Shown: positions 53,587 through 62,431 of the stretch, piece by piece
Layout of the letters: the number at the start of each line of letters is the position of its first letter
Numbering within the stretch: the first letter of the stretch is position 1
DNA from: Maritalea myrionectae DSM 19524
GTDB taxonomy: Bacteria > Pseudomonadota > Alphaproteobacteria > Rhizobiales > Devosiaceae
Length of the DNA stretch: 64,000 nt
Reading direction: 5' to 3'
Assembly: GCF_000423365.1 (NCBI RefSeq)
Contig: NZ_AUHV01000002.1
Span: forward strand, 791,270 to 855,269
The notes under the pieces: generated by a model
What the model was told of the DNA's origin: nothing
The model's database searches: none
Seen by the model: only the letters and a program-made list of their open reading frames with translations
Program-made: the position numbers and the translations under genes

Positions 53587-54603
53587 CTATTGCGCAGCCA
53601 TTTCGGCTTTCACCATTTCGTACGCAGCTTCTGCGTCGATGCCTGCGGCGTTCAGCTCAGCCAAAACCTGCTTGGTGATCAGGTCTGCATATTGACCATA
53701 AAGCATTTGGTCTTGCTCTGACGCAACGGTGATGGTGTTGCTTTCGGCCGCCACGGTCGCTTCACGACCAATGCGGTCGATCTCGTCCCAAGCTTGACCC
53801 AGCATACGGCTGGCTGGCTCACCAAACACTTTTTCGTCCAACGCTTTTTGCAAATCTTCAGGCAAGCTGTCGAAAGTTTCCTGGCTCATCAAGAAGGCGA
53901 AAGACCCGCGGTAGAAACCACCTGGCATTTCGTACACATTCTCAGCCACTTCGGTCAGCTTGAAGCCAACACGACCCTCGTAAGGCATCGCCACGGCATC
54001 GGCCGCATCTGAAGCAAGTGTTTCGTAAACCTTAGGCGCAGGCACCTGAATGCCGATCATGCCAAGCTCGCGACCAATATCGCTGGCCACACCACCGGGC
54101 AAACGTGTTTTCAAGCCATCCAAGTCTGCAATTGAAGTCACTTCTTTGTTGGAGTGAATCTGGCCGGGGCCGTGGGTTGATAGACCCATCACTTTCACGC
54201 CGCGGTGCTCATCCAAGGCAGCGAGGTGCTCTTCATATACACGCCAATAAGCGACTGAAGCAGCTTCCGCATTGCCTTCATAACCTGGCAATTCAATCAG
54301 CTTTGTACCCACAAAGCGACCCGGCTGATAGCCGTGGAAGATGATGGTCATGTCCGCTGCACCATCCATCACCAAATCCATTTGGGCTGGTGGTGGGGCA
54401 AGGCCCAATTTCACTTCGGCAGTTACTTTGCCATCAGTGGCTTCCTCGATCATTTCGATCAGGCCCGGCCACATCAACGCGTTAATACCGTGATTAGGTC
54501 CAGTCCAGCTTGAAATGGTGAGGTTATAGTCAGCCGCCCAAGCAGCGGTGCTGGTCGACATGGCAACTGCTGCAGCTGCAGCAAGTTTGATAAATTTGTT
54601 CAT
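53587..54603 (-). CDS. dctP: TRAP transporter substrate-binding protein (DctP family)
   Basis: 338 residues. Signal peptide AAAAAVAMSTSTAAWAA, mature protein with DctP features LTISSWTGPNHGI, GLKTRLPGGVASDIGRELG (contains the substrate-carboxylate Arg) and MPYEGRVGFKL. First gene of the dctPQM operon; its start has an AGGAGG-like site (GGGAGGAAG). Ligand unknown. Confidence 0.92.
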   Translation of the reverse strand: MNKFIKLAAAAAVAMSTSTAAWAADYNLTISSWTGPNHGINALMWPGLIEMIEEATDGKVTAEVKLGLAPPPAQMDLVMDGAADMTIIFHGYQPGRFVGTKLIELPGYEGNAEAASVAYWRVYEEHLAALDEHRGVKVMGLSTHGPGQIHSNKEVTSIADLDGLKTRLPGGVASDIGRELGMIGIQVPAPKVYETLASDAADAVAMPYEGRVGFKLTEVAENVYEMPGGFYRGSFAFLMSQETFDSLPEDLQKALDEKVFGEPASRMLGQAWDEIDRIGREATVAAESNTITVASEQDQMLYGQYADLITKQVLAELNAAGIDAEAAYEMVKAEMAAQ

Positions 54604-54634
54604 TTCTTCCTCCCTAAATGAACCTTCCTCTAAA

Positions 54635-54652
54635 CTCGGCCGGACGGCCGAG
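54635..54652. terminator. GC-rich hairpin between tetR and dctP, possible weak terminator
   Basis: CTCGGCC-GGAC-GGCCGAG, a perfect 7-bp stem, lies upstream of dctP and just before tetR's end on the plus strand. On the minus strand it lies after the tetR stop and is followed by TTTAG only, so termination is weak or the site has an operator role. Confidence 0.4.
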
Positions 54653-54673
54653 CATTCCTTAGCGCACCAAAGA

Positions 54674-55276
54674 CTAGGATTCCTCCAGGCCTTTGATGCC
54701 GCCCAATAACAATTCGGTGGCTAAATCGGCATATTGCGGACGCGTCATCCCCTTACCGCGCCGATACCACATGTAAAACCAGTTCAGCATACCAAACAAT
54801 GACATAGTGACTGGTCGCAGCGTTTCCTGACGATTCTCAAAATAGTCAGGTGACACTGATTTTATGACAGTTGAAAATGTAACTACCAACTGTCTTTGTA
54901 GATCAGCAAGCTGATCCTGATCAACCTTTGGTAGTACTTTTGTGGCTTCCAATTGCAGTTTGTGCTCGGCATCCGCATCGCGATATTGATTTAGGATTGC
55001 GTGTACCAAATTGCGCAAATGCTGTTCGGGGTCGTCCACTGGCTCCACCGCTTCCACCGCTTCCACAAGGTCCTTCAAGTGGGTGTGGATGATATCATAC
55101 AGCAAAACTTCCTTGCTGGCATAATAGTGATAGATCAGGGCTTTAGAGATACCGCATTCGCTTGCCAATTGGCTCATCGACGCGCGATCGAAGCCGTTCT
55201 CTGCAAAGAATGTTGCAGCGGTTTTCAAAATCGCATCGCGTTTTTCGCCATGATCTTTGGCAATGGTTCTAACCAC
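54674..55276 (-). CDS. TetR-family regulator, probably of phenylacetate degradation (PaaR-like)
   Basis: 200 residues. N-terminal HTH: KRDAILKTAATFFAENGFDRASMSQLASECGISKALIYHYYASKEVLL, the TetR pattern, then a helical ligand domain ending GGIKGLEES. It lies 4 bases after paaK in the same direction, so it is the last gene of the paaGIJK run. In related proteobacteria TetR-type PaaR represses paa genes and is released by phenylacetyl-CoA; this match is by context. Confidence 0.85.
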   Translation of the reverse strand: MVRTIAKDHGEKRDAILKTAATFFAENGFDRASMSQLASECGISKALIYHYYASKEVLLYDIIHTHLKDLVEAVEAVEPVDDPEQHLRNLVHAILNQYRDADAEHKLQLEATKVLPKVDQDQLADLQRQLVVTFSTVIKSVSPDYFENRQETLRPVTMSLFGMLNWFYMWYRRGKGMTRPQYADLATELLLGGIKGLEES

Positions 55277-55280
55277 TGGA

Positions 55281-56591
55281 CTATCCTTTATCCCGATTAT
55301 CGATCACCCGCACGGCCTTGCCTTGCGACCGTGGCACACCACCCGGCTCATTGGCGACGACCCGTGCAGAAATGCCGATATTGTCTTTGATTTTCTTGGA
55401 GAGCAATTTGCTCAGTTGCGCCCGGTTTTCTTCCGCCGCCGCGCTGGCAATAGCTTCCACATGAATGGTCATTTCGTCCATGCGGCCGTGATGGGTCAGC
55501 TCAATCTGGAAGTGCGGCGCAAGACCTTCAACGGCCAAAACCTGCACTTCAACTTGTGTCGGGAACACATTCACGCCGCGCAAAATAATCATATCGTCCG
55601 AGCGACCGGTGATCTTTTCCATCCGCCGCATCGAGCGGGCGGTGCCCGGCAACAGCCGCGTCAAATCGCGGGTGCGATAGCGAATGATCGGCAGTGCTTC
55701 TTTGGTCAAAGAGGTGAACACCAGTTCGCCCTCTTCCCCATCTTCCACCAGCTCGCCCGTCTCCGGGTTGATGATTTCGGGGTAGAAATGATCTTCCCAG
55801 ATATGCAGCCCGTCTTTGGTTTCCACACATTCATTTGCCACGCCCGGCCCCATCACTTCGGACAGGCCGTAAATATCCACCGCATGCATGTCGAACGCGT
55901 CTTCCACTTCCTTGCGGGTGGCGTTGGTCCATGGCTCGGCCCCGAAAATACCGACTTGCAGCGAGCTTGCGCGGGGATCGATGCCCTGCTTTTTAAACTC
56001 GTCCAAAATCGCCAGCATGTAAGACGGCGTCACGGTGATGGCGCTTGGCCTAAAATCTTCGATCAGTTGCACCTGCCGTGCGGTCATGCCGCCGGATACC
56101 GGCACAACGGAACAGCCCAAGCGCTCGGCCCCATAATGGGCGCCCAAACCGCCAGTGAACAGGCCGTAGCCATAGGCATTGTGCAAAATATCACCTTTGC
56201 GCACGCCCGACGCCCGCAAAGACCGCGCGACCACATCAGCCCACACATCGATATCGTTTTTGGTGTAGCCCACAACGGTTGGCTTGCCCGTGGTGCCGGA
56301 AGAGGCGTGAATGCGCACCACCTCTTCGCGCGGCACAGCAAACATGCCGAAAGGATAATTGTCGCGCAGGTCTGTTTTCACCGTAAACGGGAATTTCGAC
56401 AGGTCGCTGAGGCTTTTCAGATCGCTGGGGTGCACGCCTGCTTCGTCGAATTTGGCCTTGTAGAACGGCACGTTCTCATAAGCATGGGCGAGCGTTTTCT
56501 TCATCCGCTGCAATTGCAACGCGCTGATTTCATCGCGCGAGGCGATTTCAATCGGTTCCAGATCATCTTTTTTTGGCGATAAGTCTTTCAT
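55281..56591 (-). CDS. paaK: Phenylacetate-CoA ligase
   Basis: 436 residues from the ATG at 56591 (GGGGAGAG directly upstream); the frame continues upstream but without a site. AMP-binding signature HASSGTTGKPTVVGYT, then YGLSEVMGPGVANEC, the hinge region TRDLTRLLPGTARS and C-terminal SQGKAVRV with the catalytic Lys. It activates phenylacetate to phenylacetyl-CoA in the cytosol, the first pathway step. Confidence 0.95.
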   Translation of the reverse strand: MKDLSPKKDDLEPIEIASRDEISALQLQRMKKTLAHAYENVPFYKAKFDEAGVHPSDLKSLSDLSKFPFTVKTDLRDNYPFGMFAVPREEVVRIHASSGTTGKPTVVGYTKNDIDVWADVVARSLRASGVRKGDILHNAYGYGLFTGGLGAHYGAERLGCSVVPVSGGMTARQVQLIEDFRPSAITVTPSYMLAILDEFKKQGIDPRASSLQVGIFGAEPWTNATRKEVEDAFDMHAVDIYGLSEVMGPGVANECVETKDGLHIWEDHFYPEIINPETGELVEDGEEGELVFTSLTKEALPIIRYRTRDLTRLLPGTARSMRRMEKITGRSDDMIILRGVNVFPTQVEVQVLAVEGLAPHFQIELTHHGRMDEMTIHVEAIASAAAEENRAQLSKLLSKKIKDNIGISARVVANEPGGVPRSQGKAVRVIDNRDKG

Positions 56592-56611
56592 CTCTCTCCC
56601 CCCATCAACGC

Positions 56612-57814
56612 CTATGGGCGCTCCAACATCAAGGCAATGCCTTGGCCAACGCCGATGCACATGGTGCACAATGCGCGATTGACACCTGTGTTCATCATCT
56701 CAACACCTGCGGTCAGCGCCAGGCGCGCGCCGCTCATCCCCAGCGGGTGACCAAGGGCAATCGCGCCGCCATTTGGATTGACGAAATCCGCATCTTCCGC
56801 CACGCCCAATTGGCGCAACACGGCAATGCCCTGCGACGCAAAGGCTTCGTTCAACTCGATCAAATCCACATCGGAGATTTTCAGCCCCAAGCGATCCAGC
56901 AGTTTTTCAGAAGCTGGCGCGGGGCCGATGCCCATAATGCGCGGCTCGACGCCTGCAGTGGCGAGGCCCGTGATCCGTGCCTTCGGGGTCAATCCATATT
57001 TTTCAACCGCCGCTTTAGACGCGATGATCATGGCCGCCGCGCCGTCATTGACGCCAGACGCGTTGCCGGCGGTGACGGAACCGCCTTCGCGGAACGGCGT
57101 GGGCAGACTGGCCAATTTTTCCAGCGTGCTTTGACGCGGATGTTCATCCGTATCAAACACAATCGGGTCTTTTTTGCGTTGTGGAATTTCCACTGCCACA
57201 ATTTCCTGCGCTAAACGGCCAGAGGCGATGGCTTTGGCAGCCTTTTCCTGTGAGCGCAGGGCAAAAGCGTCCTGATCTTCACGGGAAATGTTGAAATCCT
57301 CAGCAACATTCTCGCCGGTTTCCGGCATCGAATCTATGCCATATTGCGCCTTCATCAGCTTGTTGACGAAACGCCAGCCGATGGTGGTGTCGTAAATCTC
57401 TGCCTTACGTGAAAAGGCTGTGTCAGCCTTTGGCATCACAAACGGGGCGCGGCTCATACTTTCCACACCGCCCGCCAAAATCACCTCGGCTTCACCTGCC
57501 TTGATGGCGCGGGCTGCCATGCCCACCGCATCCATGCCAGAGCCGCACAAGCGGTTGATGGTGGTGCCGGGCACTGAGGTTGAAAGACCTGCCAAAAGGG
57601 TCGCCATGCGCGCCACGTTGCGGTTGTCTTCCCCCGCTTGGTTGGCGCAGCCCATATAGCAATCATCGATGGCGCTCTGGTCCAACCCGGGCGCGGCTTC
57701 GATGGTCTTTTTGATCACATGCGCCAGCATATCGTCTGGCCGCACTGCTGCCAGGGCGCCGCCAAAACGGCCAATCGGCGTTCTAAATCCTTCGCACAAA
57801 TAGGCTTCTGTCAC
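56612..57814 (-). CDS. paaJ: 3-oxoadipyl-CoA / 3-oxo-5,6-dehydrosuberyl-CoA thiolase
   Basis: 400 residues. Thiolase active site: nucleophile Cys in [11 protein letters not shown], His in [10 protein letters not shown] and general-acid Cys in [11 protein letters not shown], with [13 protein letters not shown]. In the PAA pathway it makes the last two C-C cleavages to acetyl-CoA and succinyl-CoA. Also fits PcaF; neighbours favour paaJ. Overlaps paaI by 4 bases and is 20 bases before paaK. Confidence 0.92.
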   Translation of the reverse strand: MTEAYLCEGFRTPIGRFGGALAAVRPDDMLAHVIKKTIEAAPGLDQSAIDDCYMGCANQAGEDNRNVARMATLLAGLSTSVPGTTINRLCGSGMDAVGMAARAIKAGEAEVILAGGVESMSRAPFVMPKADTAFSRKAEIYDTTIGWRFVNKLMKAQYGIDSMPETGENVAEDFNISREDQDAFALRSQEKAAKAIASGRLAQEIVAVEIPQRKKDPIVFDTDEHPRQSTLEKLASLPTPFREGGSVTAGNASGVNDGAAAMIIASKAAVEKYGLTPKARITGLATAGVEPRIMGIGPAPASEKLLDRLGLKISDVDLIELNEAFASQGIAVLRQLGVAEDADFVNPNGGAIALGHPLGMSGARLALTAGVEMMNTGVNRALCTMCIGVGQGIALMLERP

Positions 57815-58245
57815 GCCTCATTCTCCTCAAAATGGGTTCCCTTCACGGTGCGCGAATGGCCGCGAAAATGCGCCAATGCCTCGCCGTTCTGGTTGGTGAT
57901 GGTTACATCATAAATGCCTGCACGCCCTGCCTTGCTGACTTCCACCGCTTTCGCAGTCAACACGTCACCTTCCATGCTGGGCTGCACATAGGTAATTGAA
58001 TTTTGGTAGGCCACAGCCAATTGATTGTAGCTGTTGCACGCAAAGGCAAAGGCGCTATCGGCCAGCATGAAAATATAGCCGCCATGGCAAATTTTATGGC
58101 CGTTCAAATGTTCGGGCCGCAAAGGCAGCGACAAGGTGGCGGTGCCCGGCCCCACATGATCCAATGTCATCCCGACCCGTTGCGAGGCGGAATCATTGTC
58201 CCACATGGCTTTGGCAGCGCGTTCAGCGCGCTCTTGCGGGCTCAT
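57811..58245 (-). CDS. paaI: Hydroxyphenylacetyl-CoA thioesterase
   Basis: 144 residues, hot-dog fold. The signature HLNGHKICHGGYIFMLADSAFAFACN carries the catalytic Asn-Gly-His region and active-site Asp of PaaI. It frees CoA from stalled pathway intermediates. Joined to both paaG (1-base overlap) and paaJ (4-base overlap). Confidence 0.94.
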   Translation of the reverse strand: MSPQERAERAAKAMWDNDSASQRVGMTLDHVGPGTATLSLPLRPEHLNGHKICHGGYIFMLADSAFAFACNSYNQLAVAYQNSITYVQPSMEGDVLTAKAVEVSKAGRAGIYDVTITNQNGEALAHFRGHSRTVKGTHFEENEA

Positions 58246-59036
58246 TATTCAATGCCCCCAAATTGGGTTGGCCGCTTATCCAAAAAGGCACTTACCCCTT
58301 CGGCATAATCTTTTGAGCGGCCACAACGGCCCTGCATTTCAGCTTCCACATCCAAATGCTCGTCGAGCGTGTGATCATGTGAGGTTTGCAGCGCTTGCTT
58401 CATTTGCCCCAAACCAAAGGTTGGGCCTTCGGCCATTTGAGCGGTCAGCTTGCGGGCCTCATCCATCAATTGATCATCAGCCACGGCCTGCCAGATCATG
58501 CCCCATTCGACTGCCTGCTTGGCCATAACGGGCGTTGCAGTCATGCAGATATATTTGGCGCGGGCTTCGCCGATCAGGCGCGGCAAAATCCAACTGCCCC
58601 CGGCATCAGGCACCAGCCCGACCTTGGCAAAACTTTGAATGAATTTGGCGCTCTCAGCCGCCAACACAATGTCGCAGCCCAATGCGATATTGACCCCGGC
58701 CCCCGCCGCGACGCCATTGACGGCGCAGATGATCGGCTTGTTGATGGAGCGAATCAAACGCACCAGCGGGTTATAGAAATTGGAAATGGTGGCGTGCAGA
58801 TCTGGCGGCGTTTCCATCTTGCGCGGATCGCGGGCATCCAAATCTTGCCCGGCGCAGAAACCACGACCTGATCCAGTGAGCAGAATCGCCCGCACAGAAT
58901 CATCATTTTTTGCCTCATTCAGCGCCTTTTGCAGCGCCTCATGCATCTCGTCATTGAACGAATTTAGACGGTCTGGACGGTTGAGAGCGATCTCAACCCA
59001 AGCCTCATTTTTGGTGACGATGACTGTATCGCTCAC
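58245..59036 (-). CDS. paaG: 2-(1,2-epoxy-1,2-dihydrophenyl)acetyl-CoA isomerase
   Basis: 263 residues from a GTG at 59036, chosen because AGGGGAGG lies five bases upstream and length then equals the family norm; an in-frame start at 59078 is longer by 14. Crotonase fold: ALNRPDRLNSFND, oxyanion-hole GSGRGFCAGQDL and the loop VGLVPDAGGSWILPRL with the catalytic Asp. It converts ring-epoxide to oxepin-CoA. First gene of the leftward paa operon. Confidence 0.93.
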   Translation of the reverse strand: MSDTVIVTKNEAWVEIALNRPDRLNSFNDEMHEALQKALNEAKNDDSVRAILLTGSGRGFCAGQDLDARDPRKMETPPDLHATISNFYNPLVRLIRSINKPIICAVNGVAAGAGVNIALGCDIVLAAESAKFIQSFAKVGLVPDAGGSWILPRLIGEARAKYICMTATPVMAKQAVEWGMIWQAVADDQLMDEARKLTAQMAEGPTFGLGQMKQALQTSHDHTLDEHLDVEAEMQGRCGRSKDYAEGVSAFLDKRPTQFGGIE

Positions 59037-59116
59037 GCTAACCTCCCCTAAGTACTCGCTTTTTTCCATTTCGAACAAGCGAGAACAATCTCCATTTGAA
59101 AATTAGCTTTACATAA

Positions 59117-59130
59117 ACCGACTGGTTGGT
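59117..59130. promoter_or_regulatory. PaaR-like palindromic operator
   Basis: ACCGACTGGTTGGT is a near-perfect palindrome (ideal form ACCGACCGGTCGGT, two mismatches) in the 136-base gap between the divergent paa operons. TetR-type regulators bind such sites. It is placed to control both directions; the local TetR gene is the natural candidate. Confidence 0.55.
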
Positions 59131-59172
59131 CAATATATGTTTCAACGAAGATCGAGGATGGGGGAGCGACAA

Positions 59173-61206
59173 GTGTCAGAAGTGGTACGGGTCGATATTC
59201 AGGATCAAGTGGCGCGGGTGGAGATCAATAATCCGCCGGTGAACGCGACCGGGCAAGCCGTGCGCCAAGGGCTGCTGGATGCGGTGGCGCAGATCGAGCA
59301 GGCTGGCGCGAACGCGGCCATTGTATATGGCGCGGGGCGCACTTTTGTAGCGGGCGGCGACATTTCAGAATTTGGCAAGCCCCCGCAATTGCCGCACCTT
59401 CCAGATGTTTATCAAGCGATTGAAGACAGCAGCGTGCCGTGGATCGCGGCGGTGCACGGCACCACTTTAGGCGGCGGCTTTGAATTGGCCATGGCCTGCG
59501 CCTTCCGGTTGGCGCAAAAAGGCACGCGCTTTGGCTTGCCGGAAGTGAATTTGGGCCTTGTGCCCGGCGCTGGCGGTTCACAACGTTTGCCGCGCTTGAT
59601 TGGTGTGGATGCCGCCATTGATCTGGCGACCACAGGCAAAATGATCGATGCCGCCGAGTTGCAAGAATTAGGTGGCTTAGACGGCATTTTTGAAGGCGAT
59701 CCGCTAGAGGCGGGCCTTGCTTTTGCCGCCGATTTGCCCGCGCGCCCTACCAAGGTCAGTGCCCGGGATGTTGCGCCGGTGGATCGCGACTATTTCGCGC
59801 AAAAACACGCGGAGACCAAAAAACGCGCCAAGGGCCAATCGTCGCCGCTCGACAATCTAGCGGCTATTGAATGGGCGGTGACGCTGCCTTTTGCGGAGGG
59901 TCAACCCAAAGAGCGGCAATTGCATTTGGATTTGCGCGACAGCGCCCAAAGCCAGGCCTTGCGGCATGTGTTTTTTGCGGAACGCGCGGTGAGCAAGCCG
60001 AAAGCCATTGAGGGCGGCACGCCGATTGAGATCAACACGATCTGTGTGGTCGGCGGTGGCCTGATGGGCGCGGGCATCGCTTTCGCCTGCTTGCAGGCGG
60101 GCTATCAGGTGATTTTGATTGAGCGGGATGATGATGCCGCGAACGCTGGGCAAGACCGCATTGCAGGCCTGATTGAGGGCGGCATTAAACGCGGCAAAAT
60201 CTCGGAGGAGAAAGCGGCGAAGCTGCGTTCAGCGCTCTCCGCATCATCCGATTATGCGGCATCTACGCCAGCAGATTTGGCGATTGAAGCTGTGTTTGAA
60301 GACTTGGCGGTGAAGCAGACGGTGTTCCAATCGCTGGCGGCGCATATGCGCGATGATGCGATTTTGGCCACCAACACTTCCTATCTCGACCCGACCGATA
60401 TTTTTCAGGGCATTCAAAATCCGGACCGTCTAATCGGCCTGCATTTCTTCTCGCCGGCGCACATTATGAAGCTGCTGGAAATCGTCAAACTGCCCACCAC
60501 GTCAAAAGATGTGCTGGCCACGGGCTTTGATCTGGGCAAGCGCTTGCGCAAGGTCGGCGTGCTGTCGGGCATTTGCGACGGCTTTATCGGCAACCGTATC
60601 CTTTCCGCTTATCGACGACAGGCCGATTATTTGCTGATGGATGGGTGCACCCCGCGCCAAATTGACCGCGCCATGCGCGATTTTGGCATGCCCATGGGGC
60701 CTTATGAGCTACAAGATTTGACCGGGCTGCAAATCGCCTGGGCCAACCGCAAGCGGCAGGCGGAGACACGCCCTGCTGAAGAACGCTATGTGCGCATTGG
60801 CGATTTGCTGTGCGAGGCAGAGCGGTTTGGCCAGCGCAGCCAAAAAGGCTGGTACCAATATGAAGAGGGCGACCGCACGCCGCAAGATGATCCATTAGTG
60901 ACAGACCTGATCGCGGAAGAAGCCGCGCAGGCAGGTGTCAAGCGCCGCGACTTTACCGATCAGGAGATCGTTGATCGGTTGATGGCGGTGATGATCAATG
61001 AAGGCGCATTGATTGTTGAAGAAGGGATTGCCGAGCGCGATCTCGATGTCGATCTGGTAAAAATTCACGGCTATGGCTTTCCGCGCTGGCGCGGCGGGCC
61101 CATGCATTATGGCGAACAGATTGGCATGGACAAGGTGAAACAGGCCATGGCCGATGTTGTGGCGCAGAGCCCCAATAGCTGGCGCGTGGCGGGGAGGCTT
61201 TCATGA
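59173..61206 (+). CDS. Enoyl-CoA hydratase / 3-hydroxyacyl-CoA dehydrogenase fusion (FadJ-like)
   Basis: 677 residues from the GTG at 59173, preceded at normal spacing by GGGGGAG. An ATG at 59158 is the alternative. The crotonase part (about 1-190) has GAGRTFVAGGDISEF and NLGLVPGAGGSQRLPR. The dehydrogenase part (about 285-677) has the NAD loop VVGGGLMGAGIAFA, ATNTSYLDP, LIGLHFFSPAHIMKLLEIV with the catalytic His and YGFPRWRGGPM. It would combine the PaaF and PaaH steps of phenylacetate degradation (inference from context). Confidence 0.9.
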   Translation: MSEVVRVDIQDQVARVEINNPPVNATGQAVRQGLLDAVAQIEQAGANAAIVYGAGRTFVAGGDISEFGKPPQLPHLPDVYQAIEDSSVPWIAAVHGTTLGGGFELAMACAFRLAQKGTRFGLPEVNLGLVPGAGGSQRLPRLIGVDAAIDLATTGKMIDAAELQELGGLDGIFEGDPLEAGLAFAADLPARPTKVSARDVAPVDRDYFAQKHAETKKRAKGQSSPLDNLAAIEWAVTLPFAEGQPKERQLHLDLRDSAQSQALRHVFFAERAVSKPKAIEGGTPIEINTICVVGGGLMGAGIAFACLQAGYQVILIERDDDAANAGQDRIAGLIEGGIKRGKISEEKAAKLRSALSASSDYAASTPADLAIEAVFEDLAVKQTVFQSLAAHMRDDAILATNTSYLDPTDIFQGIQNPDRLIGLHFFSPAHIMKLLEIVKLPTTSKDVLATGFDLGKRLRKVGVLSGICDGFIGNRILSAYRRQADYLLMDGCTPRQIDRAMRDFGMPMGPYELQDLTGLQIAWANRKRQAETRPAEERYVRIGDLLCEAERFGQRSQKGWYQYEEGDRTPQDDPLVTDLIAEEAAQAGVKRRDFTDQEIVDRLMAVMINEGALIVEEGIAERDLDVDLVKIHGYGFPRWRGGPMHYGEQIGMDKVKQAMADVVAQSPNSWRVAGRLS

Positions 61207-62420
61207 GTGAAATTGGACGTGATTTGATCGATGGGTTTGATCTGAACCATCCCCCTGCCGGGTTTATTCAAGACCCGTTTCCCTATTATCGTGCGATGCT
61301 GGCGCATCAACCAGTTTTGCCGCAGCCGGATGGCTCGTTTATCCTGTCGCGCTTTGCCGATTTGGATCGCATCTATCGCGATACAACGCTTTACTCGTCG
61401 GACAAGAAGCAGGCCTTTCTGCCGAAATTCGGTAGCGATGCGCCGCTTTATGAACATCACACCACCTCACTGGTGTTTAACGACCCGCCTTTGCACACCC
61501 GTGTGCGCAAAATCATGGTGGGGGCGCTTAATGCCCGCGCCATCGCCAACATGGAGCCGGGGCTGATCGACACGATCGATATGCTGTTGGCCGACATGGC
61601 TGATCGCAATGAGGTGGATTTGATCGAGGATTTTGCCAGCAAAATCCCGATCCAGATCATCGGCAATATGTTTAATATGCCGATGGAAGATCGGGAACCA
61701 TTGCGCGACTGGTCTTTGGCGATTTTGGGCGCGTTGGAGCCGACACTCACGCCGGAACAACAAGCGTGGGGCAATCAGTCGGTCAAAGACTTTAAACTCT
61801 ATCTGAAAGACCTGGCTGACCATCGGCGGAAATATCCGGGCGACCCGGAAACCGATGTGTTGACCCGCTTGATTGAGAGTGAAGAAGGGCAATTGTCTGA
61901 GACCGAATTGCTGCAAAACTGCATTTTCATTCTCAATGCCGGGCACGAAACCACGACCAATTTGATCGGCAATGCCTTGGCGGTGCTGCACGAATTTCCA
62001 GATCAGATGCAGGCGCTGAAACAGGACCCGGATTTGATCAAAACCGGGGTTGATGAGTTTTTGCGCTTTTTGTCGCCCAACCAGTTTGGCAACCGCGAAA
62101 CCACCGAAGATATTGAGTTGGACGGGTTCAAGTTCCCCAAGGGCACAAACTTACATTTGTGCATTGGCGCGGCCAATCGCGATCCGGTGCAGTTTGATCA
62201 GCCAGACCAATTGATCCTGTCACGCAAGCCAAATCGACATTTGGCCTTTGCGGGCGGGCCGCACCTTTGTGTCGGCTTTCAATTGGCACGGATGGAGGGC
62301 CGCATTGCGGTCAACCAGTTCCTCAAGGCCTATCCGAATTACAAATTGACGGGCGAAGCAGAGCTGGGCGGACGCATCCGCTTCCGCGGCTATGCGAAAC
62401 TGCCTGCGACATTAAAATAG
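61203..62420 (+). CDS. Cytochrome P450
   Basis: 405 residues, soluble bacterial form. I-helix AGHETTTNLIGN (with the conserved Glu-Thr-Thr, oxygen activation), ExxR region FLRFLSPNQFGNRETTEDIEL and the heme-ligand loop FAGGPHLCVGFQLARMEG. No ferredoxin or reductase is adjacent. Its start overlaps the stop of the upstream fusion gene by 4 bases, and paaZ follows after 11 bases, so it is co-transcribed with pathway genes. Substrate unknown. Confidence 0.93.
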   Translation: MSEIGRDLIDGFDLNHPPAGFIQDPFPYYRAMLAHQPVLPQPDGSFILSRFADLDRIYRDTTLYSSDKKQAFLPKFGSDAPLYEHHTTSLVFNDPPLHTRVRKIMVGALNARAIANMEPGLIDTIDMLLADMADRNEVDLIEDFASKIPIQIIGNMFNMPMEDREPLRDWSLAILGALEPTLTPEQQAWGNQSVKDFKLYLKDLADHRRKYPGDPETDVLTRLIESEEGQLSETELLQNCIFILNAGHETTTNLIGNALAVLHEFPDQMQALKQDPDLIKTGVDEFLRFLSPNQFGNRETTEDIELDGFKFPKGTNLHLCIGAANRDPVQFDQPDQLILSRKPNRHLAFAGGPHLCVGFQLARMEGRIAVNQFLKAYPNYKLTGEAELGGRIRFRGYAKLPATLK

Positions 62421-62431
62421 AGGGTTTAAAA

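Noticed and set aside
55257-56582. A 441-codon open frame antisense to paaK
   Set aside because: It mirrors the third-codon pattern of paaK, has no ribosome site and gives a His/Arg-rich, low-quality protein. paaK is clearly the real gene.
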